From the NCBI RefSeq assembly GCF_024347375.1, contig NZ_AP025471.1, positions 1,984,001 to 2,048,000 on the forward strand: a stretch of DNA of 64,000 bases. Reading direction: 5' to 3'. The DNA is from Vibrio coralliirubri. Lineage in GTDB: Bacteria > Pseudomonadota > Gammaproteobacteria > Enterobacterales > Vibrionaceae. The number at the start of each line of letters is the position of its first letter. Position 1 is the stretch's first letter. The notes beneath the pieces were generated by a model. It ran no database searches, had not been told where the DNA came from, and was given only the letters and a program-made list of their open reading frames with translations. This document shows positions 9,485-18,461 of this stretch, piece after piece. Position numbers and translations under genes: made by a program.

Positions 9485-11389
9485 TTAGTTGAGTGCTTCA
9501 ATCAGAGCGACTTCGCGTTTGATCTGCTTACTCTCTTGCTCAGTTGCCTGCGCCAGTTTCTTTTCGCGTGTGGTTATGGCTGTTTGTTTGGCTTCGTCAG
9601 ATTTAAACATCAGCTCTTTCACGTTGATAGAAGCGATGTTTGTGTAGCGGCCATCGTCACTGGTCGGGATTGATATGGTTTCATCGTTAATCAATGACTT
9701 TACGATCTCACGCTGTTCATTATAACGGCTTTCTAAACCAGAAAGTGCCCATCGTTGTTGAGGTTTACCTTCATACTGACCGTTCTTTTCTTCTTTAAGA
9801 TACTTGATGGTCATGTTACGGATTGTGCCTGCTTCTTCTCCATACTCGGCTTCAGTATCAAAGAGTACAGGGAACGATTCACCCTCTAGCACGCCGCCTT
9901 TCTTGGTTAGATGACCCATTCGATAGCTATTCATACCAATACGGATTTCGGTTTCATCTGTAACCGGTGTTCCATCAGCAAACGCGAGGTTGGTGATGCG
10001 TGTACCTGCAGGTTGAGTTAGGTCGATGGTATAAGTTACGCCTGCGAAGAAGTCATTGGTTGAGTATTTTGATGCTCTACGGTCAGGGTTAAAACTGTAG
10101 GTTACATCGCCAGGTTGGACTGAGTTGAAGTAGCCCGCAGACCATTCCATGTAGGTTCTTAACTCTTTACCTGTCATGTGGTAGACAGTGATTTCGCCAC
10201 CCGCGTATTGGTAGTTGTACGCGATGTCTTTGGCTTTGATTGGGCCAACATCGAGCTCTGCATTGTCGTTGTCTATTTGAAGTGCGATGACATTGGCTTT
10301 GGGTGCATAGAAGAAGCTCGCTTCTTGGTATAGCGCACTAATGCCTGTGTCTTGAACATGGACTTGAGGGATACCGCGGATTTCATTTTCAGGGACTAAA
10401 TCAACGCCGGTAAGCTGAGCGACAGGTCTATTCGCCATTTCTCGGAGTTGTTTATGATAAGGCTGGTATAGCTCATCCATATTCTCGTCAGAATCTATAC
10501 CTTTAATTTTATAGGTGAAACTGTCTTTGTTAACGAGAGTGAATGTGCCATCGCGCTCTTCAAATTGAAGATCAATACGAGATAGGGCTCGGCCATATTT
10601 GTCGGGCTCAGTAATAATAACGCCATTCACAACAGCCTTATCGATGCGAGTGTGCATGTGACCAGCGACGATGGCATCAAGCTCTGGGTTTGCATTGGCA
10701 ATGTCGGTGACACCGGTGTCAGCAATGTCATTCTCGTTCTCAATCCCCATATGGGCAACCAATACGATGGCATCCACTTTATCATCAATTTCTTTGACGA
10801 TTTTCTTCACTTCCAAGGTTGGATTAGTGAAAGTGACGCCTTCTAAACGGTTTGTACCTTGCGCAAAGACCTCCGTCATTGGGGTATCCATTCCGATCAC
10901 GCCGATCTTAATGCCACCGCGTTCAAGGATGGTGTAACCCGGCAAGAATGGGTTTCCGTTTTTGTTCTTGATGTTGCCACCGAGAGATTGCCCTTTAAAT
11001 TGGGTAACGGCTCTGTTGAGGGTTTTGAGGCCAAAATCGAATTCGTGGTTACCTAAAACCCACACATCGTATTTCATGTGATTAAAGCCAAGCATCATTG
11101 GATCTACGGGTTCGTCTTTGAAGGTTTCAACGAAGTTGCCTTGGATGGTGTCGCCAGCGTCGACAAGGATAATGTTAGATTGCTCTTTGCGGATCTCACC
11201 AACCTTGGTTGCGATTTGGCTCAAGCTACCACGAGTGTTGAGTTTATCTGCCGCGTAATCCCACGCCATAAAATGACCGTGGATATCTGAAGTACCCAGT
11301 ATCGTGACATCGTGTATGTCGCCATCAGCTGCAAAGGTGGGAAAGGCTAGAGAGAGTAGGATGGCGCTTGATAGTATGTGTCTTTTCAT
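9485..11389 (-). CDS. Periplasmic 2',3'-cyclic-nucleotide phosphodiesterase / 5'-nucleotidase family protein (CpdB/UshA type)
   Basis: About 634 residues. MKRHILSSAILLSLAFPTFA is a clear Sec signal peptide, which is why ATG at 11389 is preferred over GTG at 11401. The metallophosphatase domain shows ILGTSDIHGHF, VDAGDTIQG, GNHEFDFG and a VAGHMHTR block, the two-metal site. The C-terminal 5'-nucleotidase domain has YNYQYAGGEITVYHMTGKEL and the substrate-binding NSYRMG. The order and the length fit CpdB, which splits 2',3'-cyclic nucleotides and 3'-nucleotides for salvage. UshA-like specificity is not excluded. It is transcribed alone. Confidence 0.88.
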   Translation of the reverse strand: MKRHILSSAILLSLAFPTFAADGDIHDVTILGTSDIHGHFMAWDYAADKLNTRGSLSQIATKVGEIRKEQSNIILVDAGDTIQGNFVETFKDEPVDPMMLGFNHMKYDVWVLGNHEFDFGLKTLNRAVTQFKGQSLGGNIKNKNGNPFLPGYTILERGGIKIGVIGMDTPMTEVFAQGTNRLEGVTFTNPTLEVKKIVKEIDDKVDAIVLVAHMGIENENDIADTGVTDIANANPELDAIVAGHMHTRIDKAVVNGVIITEPDKYGRALSRIDLQFEERDGTFTLVNKDSFTYKIKGIDSDENMDELYQPYHKQLREMANRPVAQLTGVDLVPENEIRGIPQVHVQDTGISALYQEASFFYAPKANVIALQIDNDNAELDVGPIKAKDIAYNYQYAGGEITVYHMTGKELRTYMEWSAGYFNSVQPGDVTYSFNPDRRASKYSTNDFFAGVTYTIDLTQPAGTRITNLAFADGTPVTDETEIRIGMNSYRMGHLTKKGGVLEGESFPVLFDTEAEYGEEAGTIRNMTIKYLKEEKNGQYEGKPQQRWALSGLESRYNEQREIVKSLINDETISIPTSDDGRYTNIASINVKELMFKSDEAKQTAITTREKKLAQATEQESKQIKREVALIEALN

Positions 11390-11690
11390 AGGTATGTTCA
11401 CATCGTGGTTTTAAGTATGACGCTACCATATAGAATCGAGGTTATCTTATGGGTGATCAGTGTCATATTTCTAGTGATGCAACTTATTGATGTTTCAAAT
11501 AAATGTGACTAATGACCATCTCGTAATCACTTAAGTTATGGAGAAACGCATTACAACTCTTTACTGCGTTCTCAATACTCAATTCCTTGAATCAAGCTTT
11601 CTAAGCGTTGGGATATTAATAAGCACGTTTGTAAGCTGTTGAACGTCTTGCCTGTTGAAGTAAACAAGGTATATATCGTCCAACTCTCAC

Positions 11691-12680
11691 TCACTGTGGC
11701 AGCAAGATGATCTTGCCATCTAAGCGTGTGGTCTTCGATTCAATGAGATCGATCGCGGTTTGCACTTCATCGAATGACAGATAGCGGTCAACGTCGAGCT
11801 GAATGTCGTTTGTGATGAAGTGATCTAGCATGATCGTGAACTTATCACGGCGAACATCTTTACCTTCCGCTTCCTCCCAATAACGCAAGAAGAAGGTGCT
11901 GAAATCGATGTCTTGGCTTTTCGCGTACTCAAAGAAGCGTGGTTCGTAAAAATCCAGAGACAGCGTCCCATAGTTGATAAAGCGCCCGTTGTTGCCAAGG
12001 ATGTGAATAAGATCGGTTCCGGGTGAGCCGCCAATCGCATCAAAGGCAACGGTTGGCATCGGCAAGCCTAACGCCTTAATTTGCGAAGCTAAATCGTCGT
12101 TTGCATCTAACACCCAACTGGAAGTGGTTGGGTATTGTGTCGGCTGTGATGTAACGACAATGATTTTGAAGCCGAGTGATGCTGATAACTGGGAGAAGAT
12201 CTTACCGATGGCAGAACTGCCTGCGTTGATGATCAACACATCTTCCTGAGTCAGCTTGGTTACTTCTGTCGTTAGAACCCATGCAGTTAGCGCATTAATG
12301 TACAACTGACAGGCGTAACCATTTTCTAGATGCTGAGGAATTTGGAACAGGTCATCTGGTGATACATCGACATAGTTCTGCCATGTTCCACTAGTTGCTA
12401 CAAGCACTCGCTGATTCATTGAAAACTCAGCATGATTGGACTCTACAACCCTTCCTACCGCTTCAAACCCCGGTACTCTCGGCGGCTGGTGGCTATGTTT
12501 GTACTGCCCAACACCATAAATCGATAACAGATCACTAGGGTTGATGTTAGTCGCTTCAATTTGTACGCGAACTTTATCTTTGTCTAGTGCCCCTAAAGCG
12601 ACATGTTCTAACTTGAGAGATTCTTTTGGCTGACCGAAACGGAACTGGCTAATTCGGGTATTTTGCTTAGTGTCAGTCAT
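11691..12680 (-). CDS. MDR-family (zinc-independent) alcohol dehydrogenase / quinone or enoyl reductase
   Basis: 329 residues. The GroES-like N-terminal domain has NINPSDLLSIYGVGQY and PRVPGFEAVGRVVE; the Rossmann half has VLIINAGSSAIGKIFSQL, a variant of the GxGxxG dinucleotide loop. The structural-zinc cysteines and the catalytic Cys-His pattern of true zinc alcohol dehydrogenases are absent, so an NADPH-dependent quinone or enoyl reductase (MECR-like) is more likely. AAGGTG lies 8 nt upstream of ATG at 12680. It follows the PhyH-type dioxygenase gene after 20 bp and is probably in one operon with it. Confidence 0.8.
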   Translation of the reverse strand: MTDTKQNTRISQFRFGQPKESLKLEHVALGALDKDKVRVQIEATNINPSDLLSIYGVGQYKHSHQPPRVPGFEAVGRVVESNHAEFSMNQRVLVATSGTWQNYVDVSPDDLFQIPQHLENGYACQLYINALTAWVLTTEVTKLTQEDVLIINAGSSAIGKIFSQLSASLGFKIIVVTSQPTQYPTTSSWVLDANDDLASQIKALGLPMPTVAFDAIGGSPGTDLIHILGNNGRFINYGTLSLDFYEPRFFEYAKSQDIDFSTFFLRYWEEAEGKDVRRDKFTIMLDHFITNDIQLDVDRYLSFDEVQTAIDLIESKTTRLDGKIILLPQ

Positions 12681-12700
12681 AGTTAGGGCACCTTTATGGA

Positions 12701-13489
12701 TTATGAGTACTGCATTGATTTTAAGTGTAGCGTGTTCATAAACAATCTTGGATCGGTAATATTGCTCAACATGGCTGGTGTTGGTAAACAGTCGTCATCA
12801 ACGTAGTCGACATAATCTGCCGCCGAATCGAAGATCAAAATATCCAAAGCCAAACGATCCAAGCCATATCGGCCTCGGTGGATCATATCCGCTGAAAACA
12901 CCAATAAGTCACCGGCGGCTAACGGTATCTGCTTACCGCCAGAGATGTCATCGCTGCTCACTTTGCCGTTTTCTTCTTGGCGAACATTGTACTCTTCTTC
13001 GTTGTCCCAGCGCTTATGTGTACCGGGGATAAGTTCCATGCCGGGCTCATCAAAAAGGGGCACTCGCAAATGCAATACTTGGGTTTCCATGATGATTTTC
13101 ATTTGGTCATCAATGTCGTAGTCGTATTGACAGTCACGATGCCAGAAGTCTTTTTGCTGAGGGTTTACTGGGTTGAAGAACAGCTGTGTATTCATGAATG
13201 CACAGCTGTTCGGAATCACCGCATCAACCACGTCCATCACTTGTTTCGAGCTGATGAAGTCGAAAAGCACGCTTCTGTCGTCTGCAGGCAAATACTCGCT
13301 TCCCGTAATTAAAGACGAGTTAAATGCTTCTTCTTTATAGAATTCTTCGTTGTCTGCTTTCCATGATTCATGAAATTTCAGCACGACTTTTCTTAGTGAT
13401 GCAATTTGAGCTTCATTGAAATAATTTCTGATAACAAAGTAACCATGTTCGTCGTAACGGTCACTTAGTTGTTGGCTGTTTTCTACCAC
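12701..13489 (-). CDS. Phytanoyl-CoA dioxygenase (PhyH) family protein
   Basis: 262 residues. The Fe(II)/2-oxoglutarate site can be read: the HxD pair in FWHRDCQYD (about residues 118-120) and the distal His in FSADMIHRGRYGLDRLALDI, where an Arg after it would hold 2-oxoglutarate. The N-terminus SDRYDEHGYFVIRNYF is typical of PhyH proteins. The start codon is GTG at 13489 with GAAGG 7 nt upstream. It should hydroxylate a small molecule in the cytoplasm; the substrate is unknown. The MDR reductase gene 20 bp downstream is probably co-transcribed and may act on the product. Confidence 0.82.
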   Translation of the reverse strand: MVENSQQLSDRYDEHGYFVIRNYFNEAQIASLRKVVLKFHESWKADNEEFYKEEAFNSSLITGSEYLPADDRSVLFDFISSKQVMDVVDAVIPNSCAFMNTQLFFNPVNPQQKDFWHRDCQYDYDIDDQMKIIMETQVLHLRVPLFDEPGMELIPGTHKRWDNEEEYNVRQEENGKVSSDDISGGKQIPLAAGDLLVFSADMIHRGRYGLDRLALDILIFDSAADYVDYVDDDCLPTPAMLSNITDPRLFMNTLHLKSMQYS

Positions 13490-13566
13490 TGACTACCTTC
13501 GTTCTTTCTTTGCTGTGTAATAACTAGGGTCTGCTGACCTTTCGTGGTTAAGTTTTGTTCGGATGG

Positions 13567-13670
13567 GGACGCCTAGTCAAAATCGTTTTAGGCGCGGCGA
13601 AGAGTATGTAGCCTAGTCATTCTAAGCAAATATTCTTCAACAAAGCATAAAACGATTTTTGTGGGGGCGC
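13567..13670. repeat. Long imperfect palindrome 1 (dispersed vibrio-type repeat)
   Basis: AAAATCGTTTTA near 13579 is matched by TAAAACGATTTT near 13649, and GAAGAGTAT by ATATTCTTC, around a centre with GCCTAGTCATTCTAAGC. The ends carry GCCTAG in both flanks. I recall closely similar palindromes in many places in vibrio genomes; copy number in this genome cannot be seen from the window. Confidence 0.6.
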
Positions 13671-13688
13671 CTAGCTCGAACCCTTCGG

Positions 13689-13788
13689 GCAGCTCTTGTG
13701 GTTCATTTCTACTGCGTTATCGGCTTTTCATGTAGGCCAGCTACACGTCAAAGCCTCTTCCTTGTATGAATTTTCCACAAGATGCTGC
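13689..13788. repeat. Long imperfect palindrome 2 (hairpin element)
   Basis: Outer arms pair CTCTTGTGG with CCACAAGATG, and inner arms pair GGCTTTTCATGTAG with CTACACGTCAAAGCC around a short loop near 13738. The whole 100-nt unit can fold as a single hairpin. It has no coding content and resembles REP or MITE-like vibrio repeats. Confidence 0.6.
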
Positions 13789-14087
13789 AAAACCCAGCTC
13801 GAAAGGTCAACAGCCCCTAGAGATTTCTTGGGCGCATAATGCCAGACAGTCGTCATTCAACCAAGTAACGAGTTCAGAAGCCTGTAGATTCAAAGATGCT
13901 ATGAAGCCATATGGGGGACGAGTTTTACATGCCTATCCATGTCATGGACTCATGTGATACCGATCTCCCTATATGTGACACATCCCCTATTTTACAAAGT
14001 GTAATGATTCATATGGTGAATAAATTTATGGTTTAGATAATTATTGACCATATTGTGATTTAATTGGCTTAGGGAAGAGAGTAAATC

Positions 14088-15275
14088 ATGGATGGTTTTT
14101 CGCTGGATATTAGAACACTTAATTTTATTATTATTTTGTTCTCTTTCATTTACTGCATTGGCTTGTTGCTGTTCCAATTTACCCAACAGTCCATTAAAGG
14201 GCTTTCAATTTTTTCCATTTCAATATTTGTTATTGGAAGTGGGCCGTTGATGTTGAGCCTAAGAGGGGAACTCCCTGATTGGATCACTGTTATTGGCGCC
14301 AACATGGTTATTGCGCTTGGCTTTCATCTCGCTTTGTATAGCTTGTGCCTGTTTCGAGAATATTCCCTAAAATGCACCTACCTCAGCAGTCTGATGATGT
14401 TGGCTCTTTTGCCATGTTTTATTTATTTCACGTACTACGAACCTTCCATCAAGGCTCGAATTATCCTCATTAGTTTCTATTTAGCCTTTGTGACTATTTG
14501 CACTGCTTTTGCGGTATTGAAGGGTCAACGTGATGACTTGACCTTAGCAACTCGGATGATGGCCTTGTCATTTTTGATATATGGCGGTTTTATGGCTTTC
14601 CGAGTAATGGTGACGCTATTTTCAGCTGAGTTGCAGGATTTCATGGCGGCTGCACTCATTCATCAACTTGCCTTTTTAGTCAGTATTGTTCTTATCGTAT
14701 CGATGAGCTTCACGATGCTCTGGTTGATTAATGCAAGGTTGCTTAGGTCTATTCATGATCTGTCTTACAGTGACCCTTTAACGGCACTTGGAAATCGCAG
14801 AGCATTAGATGAAATGGTTCCAGTCATCATGAAGCTGGCGGGGACTACACCAGTCAGTGCCATTATGATGGATATTGATAATTTTAAGTCGATCAATGAC
14901 CAACACGGACACATTGTGGGTGATCTCGTGATCAAGTCTTTTGCTGAAATGGTTCAAAGTGCGATAAAAACATCGCCAACAGCCAGTGCGTTTCGTTTTG
15001 GCGGAGACGAGATAATGATTTTATTGCCCAATGTTAATTTCCTACAAGCACAGGCTATTGCTTGTAAGCTGCGATTGTCTATTTCAGAGATCTCAGCCGT
15101 ACAAGGGAATGAGATGTTTCTGACGTCGAGTTTCGGTGTCGCTCAGCTTCACCCACATGAGAATTGGGATGGGTTTATCACTCGAGCCGACAAAGCGTTG
15201 TATCAAGCGAAAACAAACGGTCGCAATATGACTTCAGTTTGTCCTAGTCATATTAACGAGCTCGTCACTGCCTGA
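14088..15275 (+). CDS. Membrane-bound diguanylate cyclase (GGDEF)
   Basis: 395 residues. Six or seven transmembrane helices fill about residues 8-215 and form an uncharacterised membrane sensor. The GGDEF domain follows: SDPLTALGNRRALDE, MMDIDNFKSINDQHGH and the active-site loop FRFGGDEIMIL (GGDEI at about 305-309). The residues before the loop lack RxxD, so the inhibitory I-site appears absent and the enzyme may escape product inhibition. It should make cyclic di-GMP from GTP. GGAAGAGAG lies upstream of the ATG. It is a single-gene transcript. Confidence 0.9.
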   Translation: MDGFSLDIRTLNFIIILFSFIYCIGLLLFQFTQQSIKGLSIFSISIFVIGSGPLMLSLRGELPDWITVIGANMVIALGFHLALYSLCLFREYSLKCTYLSSLMMLALLPCFIYFTYYEPSIKARIILISFYLAFVTICTAFAVLKGQRDDLTLATRMMALSFLIYGGFMAFRVMVTLFSAELQDFMAAALIHQLAFLVSIVLIVSMSFTMLWLINARLLRSIHDLSYSDPLTALGNRRALDEMVPVIMKLAGTTPVSAIMMDIDNFKSINDQHGHIVGDLVIKSFAEMVQSAIKTSPTASAFRFGGDEIMILLPNVNFLQAQAIACKLRLSISEISAVQGNEMFLTSSFGVAQLHPHENWDGFITRADKALYQAKTNGRNMTSVCPSHINELVTA

Positions 15276-15328
15276 TGATGACAGGTCTTTATGCGTTGGT
15301 TTGACCCGCCACTATTTTGATAAAGCCA

Positions 15329-15574
15329 TTATATTGTTGGCTGTGGCGCAGAGTCTGTTTTTTGGCTTTGCGTTAACGTTTGTGAGGCAGTGGCTTCAGT
15401 TTCTTCTGCAGGAGTAAAATGCTTATCAGTTAGCGTCACGGTCATTCCTTCATGCTTCACTGTTGTGCTTGACGCCTCTAGTTGGGCTTGGTTTGTTGTC
15501 GCGGGTTCTGCGAATGCCATCATTGAGGTTGTAAAAAAGATCGTTGCTAGTGCGATTTGAGTAAGGGTTTTCAT
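15329..15574 (-). CDS. Small secreted hypothetical protein (81 aa)
   Basis: ATG at 15574 gives a clear Sec signal peptide (MKTLTQIALATIFFTTSMMA, cleavage after AFA), so the longer upstream frame is rejected. The mature part is about 58 residues, rich in Thr, Gln, Ser and Glu, with one beta-like segment GMTVTLTDKHFTP. It is not recognised. AGGA lies upstream of the start. It is probably a periplasmic or secreted low-complexity protein. Confidence 0.6.
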   Translation of the reverse strand: MKTLTQIALATIFFTTSMMAFAEPATTNQAQLEASSTTVKHEGMTVTLTDKHFTPAEETEATASQTLTQSQKTDSAPQPTI

Positions 15575-15747
15575 TGGGCTGTATCCTATTGGGTAATGAT
15601 TAATAGCTGATACGTGCACTATAAAAATTATGTGGAGGCCGTTCTTATCATTTTACGCCATCGTAATATTTATACAGTGGATGAATGTTACGGTGGGGTA
15701 TGATTTCTAGTTCTCTTTGACCCACCTCCAGTATGGCGACGTTCAAA

Positions 15748-16629
15748 TTACTGCCACATCACCAATACCGCTGCGATAGAGAGTAAGATGAGTGCAACAA
15801 TGTCTTTGCGTGCGATTCTTTGCCCTAACCAGAAATAGGATATCAACACCATGAAGATCACTTCGACTTGCCCAAGTGTCTTTACGTACGGCACGGCTTG
15901 AAGTGACATTGCGCTAAACCAACCCAGAGAACCGATAACACTCGCTAGGCTTGTCATGACGACCAGTTTCGACTTCTTGAATATCAGGCGCAGCGTGTCT
16001 CGTTCCTTGAAGAAAAGATACGTGCAGATAATGCATGTCTGAAGAGTAATCACCAGAAACAACACCCAAGCAGCGCTATGAGGGAAGGGCAACCCTATGC
16101 TCAAACTTGCTTCTCGTACCCAAAGAGACGTTAAAGCAAAGGCGGTGCTACAAGCCATACCTAATAAGAACACTTTCGGGGACAAGCTTCGCCAGCCAGA
16201 AGCGCTACTCATGATTAGTACGCCTAAAGTACCAATAAGTACGCCAATCCAACCTGTTAATGTTAAAGCAGTTCCAAAAAACAACACGGATAACACCGCA
16301 GATACGGGAGCTTCACACTTGGCTAATCCTGCGCCTATCGCATAGTTTTCTAGCTTGAACAGCATCACCATTAAGCCGGTCGCGAGGATCTGCATGATGG
16401 CGGCGGCAACAATATAGAAAACAAACTCACCCGAAAAATACGGTGCGGAGACTGGCTGCCATTGATAGAGGGCGTAGAGATAAATAAGGGCGATTGGGCC
16501 AGCCCAAATAAATCGCGCCAACGTCACGCCAGCCACGCTCATGGTGCCACTTAATTTACTTTGAAAGGCATTGCGCCAAGATTGGCTAAAGGCAGCAAGG
16601 AGAGTAAAGGCGATCCAACTAAAAGACAT
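15748..16629 (-). CDS. EamA/DMT-family transporter
   Basis: 293 residues, about ten hydrophobic helices in two repeats. The first opens FTLLAAFSQSWRNAFQSKL and the second has SLWVREASLSIGLPFPHSA. The C-terminus VIFMVLISYFWLGQRIARKD is the usual last-helix signature. It may move a metabolite across the inner membrane; no substrate can be deduced. It is transcribed alone. Confidence 0.8.
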   Translation of the reverse strand: MSFSWIAFTLLAAFSQSWRNAFQSKLSGTMSVAGVTLARFIWAGPIALIYLYALYQWQPVSAPYFSGEFVFYIVAAAIMQILATGLMVMLFKLENYAIGAGLAKCEAPVSAVLSVLFFGTALTLTGWIGVLIGTLGVLIMSSASGWRSLSPKVFLLGMACSTAFALTSLWVREASLSIGLPFPHSAAWVLFLVITLQTCIICTYLFFKERDTLRLIFKKSKLVVMTSLASVIGSLGWFSAMSLQAVPYVKTLGQVEVIFMVLISYFWLGQRIARKDIVALILLSIAAVLVMWQ

Positions 16630-16838
16630 GACGCGTCCATGTTTTATGTAATTTGCTGATTATATTAACAAATAAAACCAATATAAGAAGCGACTTGTTC
16701 TTTCAATAAGCAATAGTTAGTTGCGTGAGCCGCTCTGTTTTTAAGGTGGTTCGGTTTTGAAGAATACTCGGTCTTTAAAACTTGCGCTGTAAACCTCAGC
16801 GGCTTCATTTTACTCGTTATTCGAGATCAATAGGTTGT

Positions 16839-18170
16839 TTAGAAAATCGCTTGTTTTCTGTTCTTGAAGTAGAACAGCGCGCTGATCGAAATGAACAGTA
16901 AGGTGAAGTAATAGAAAAACGAAGACAGTGAGGCCAAGAAGGCAAGGTTCTGTTCTATTTCTTGTTCGGTGTAGCCCTGAGACACCAACTTATAGTAGTA
17001 AGCGTACAAGATACCGATAAGACCGTATCCGAGGTTAAACATCAGCCCTTTAAAGCTGAGGACCGTGGCTCTGTTGTGTGATTCGGTTTTTTTATTCAGG
17101 TGGTAGCTGATGAAAATGTTCATCGTCATGATGATAAAGATTAATACCAGTGCCGGAATGACCCCGTAAATCGACCAACCTAAACTGATCCAGTAATAAG
17201 TCGCCATGCATGCCAATCCCATAACTACAATGAAGGTTTTAGCCTCCATGCTCTCTGCTAATCTTCGGCTTTGTCCTGCCAATATAATCTTAAGCAAACT
17301 GATACCCGCGCCAATAAAACCAAAGTAGATAATTGGAATATCAATGGCCAGATAGTATTGGCTGTTCATGGTTAGGAACATGCGTGAGGTGTGTTCGAAT
17401 AGGCTGTAGTAGAGCAAGATGAACAGCACGTAAGGCGTAGCGAATACCCATTTACCCGCATCGATCGTCAATTTGAGACTTGAGATAGTGGTTGTTAATT
17501 TGGTTTGGTCGCTTGGCATTACCTTTTTCTCTTCGCGCATATTAATCGCGGCATAGATAGCGATCATCGCAACAAATAGGGTGGCGAACACAGGAATACG
17601 CATCAGGTCTTTAGTGCTTTCTGGTTCGGCTAGTCCAAGAAAATGAAAGATGTTCGCCATAAAGTTCACGTCGTACATCGCCGCACCAATCAGCGTGACA
17701 AAGATACCGACGGTTGAGGCGACACGTAGCTGAATTTGCAGCACTCGCGGCCACAACTCTTCATTGCCTTGTTCTTTTAAGGTGTCGTAAGCCAATGCCT
17801 CGTCAGCACCGCTGGCCAGTGCCATCGCTAAGCCACTGAGAATCCGGTTAATAAGAAAGACTATGAACACCAAGTCGGGGTTTCCAGTTGGTACTAGCGC
17901 GATCATCGCGATCTCAACAAACATCACAATTGAAGAAAGCACCACAAGTTTCTTGCGGCCCAAGGTATCGGCGAATGCTCCCGACGGTACTTCAGCAAGC
18001 ACAATGGTGGCCGCCCAAACTACATTGAGCATCGCGAATTGAGACAGGGTTAACCCGTAATCTAAATAAAGTAGGGTGAATATAGGGTAGTAAAAACGCG
18101 CAAAGTAGCTGCTTCTAAACATTAAGAAGTAGCGGACATTGGGAATTTTAAGGATCTCTTTGAGCGTCAT
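16839..18170 (-). CDS. Major facilitator superfamily transporter
   Basis: 443 residues with about twelve membrane helices. The conserved loop 2-3 motif is present as GAFADTLGRKKLVVLSS, and AEVPSG precedes it as in drug/proton antiporters. An interdomain loop holds charged residues near 213-225 (REEKKVMPSDQ). The substrate is unknown. It lies next to the uronide locus but is transcribed away from its biosynthetic genes, so a role there is only a possibility. Confidence 0.8.
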   Translation of the reverse strand: MTLKEILKIPNVRYFLMFRSSYFARFYYPIFTLLYLDYGLTLSQFAMLNVVWAATIVLAEVPSGAFADTLGRKKLVVLSSIVMFVEIAMIALVPTGNPDLVFIVFLINRILSGLAMALASGADEALAYDTLKEQGNEELWPRVLQIQLRVASTVGIFVTLIGAAMYDVNFMANIFHFLGLAEPESTKDLMRIPVFATLFVAMIAIYAAINMREEKKVMPSDQTKLTTTISSLKLTIDAGKWVFATPYVLFILLYYSLFEHTSRMFLTMNSQYYLAIDIPIIYFGFIGAGISLLKIILAGQSRRLAESMEAKTFIVVMGLACMATYYWISLGWSIYGVIPALVLIFIIMTMNIFISYHLNKKTESHNRATVLSFKGLMFNLGYGLIGILYAYYYKLVSQGYTEQEIEQNLAFLASLSSFFYYFTLLFISISALFYFKNRKQAIF

Positions 18171-18430
18171 GATAATTTCAGTAATTTAGATAACACATCA
18201 TTATGTATAACCCTTTTACTCTTTTAAATCATGGAATTGTTGCCAAATCCCTAAAATATCTGGTTTGGGTGATCTTCGAGATCATGGTTCATAGTGGGTT
18301 ATAGGCTTGACGGTCTTCACATGATTTGAGGAAGGGGAGGGATTTATCTGAGCTCGATGTTGTTCAACTTTACGCACAGCATGACTTGTCGATGATTCTT
18401 GGGCTGGTAATCGATGGGACAATTCGCAAT

Positions 18431-18459
18431 AAAAAAGGCAGCAATAATTGCTGCCTTTT
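18431..18459 (-). terminator. Terminator of kdgR
   Basis: A near-perfect palindrome, AAAAGGCAGCAAT with its complement, lies directly after the kdgR stop codon. The A/T runs on each side make it a good intrinsic terminator in both directions. Confidence 0.85.
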
Positions 18460-18461
18460 CA

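Larger units (their letters stand above)
13490..14087. other. Gene-free region holding two long palindromes
   Basis: About 600 bp between the PhyH gene and the diguanylate cyclase gene. The short open frames here are not convincing because they cover inverted repeats. The content is two adjacent palindromic elements (13567-13670 and 13689-13788), described separately, then an AT-rich leader of the cyclase gene. Confidence 0.6.

Noticed and set aside
13766..13957. 63-codon open frame on the plus strand
   Set aside because: It starts inside a palindromic repeat and shows no ribosome-binding site or protein-like composition.
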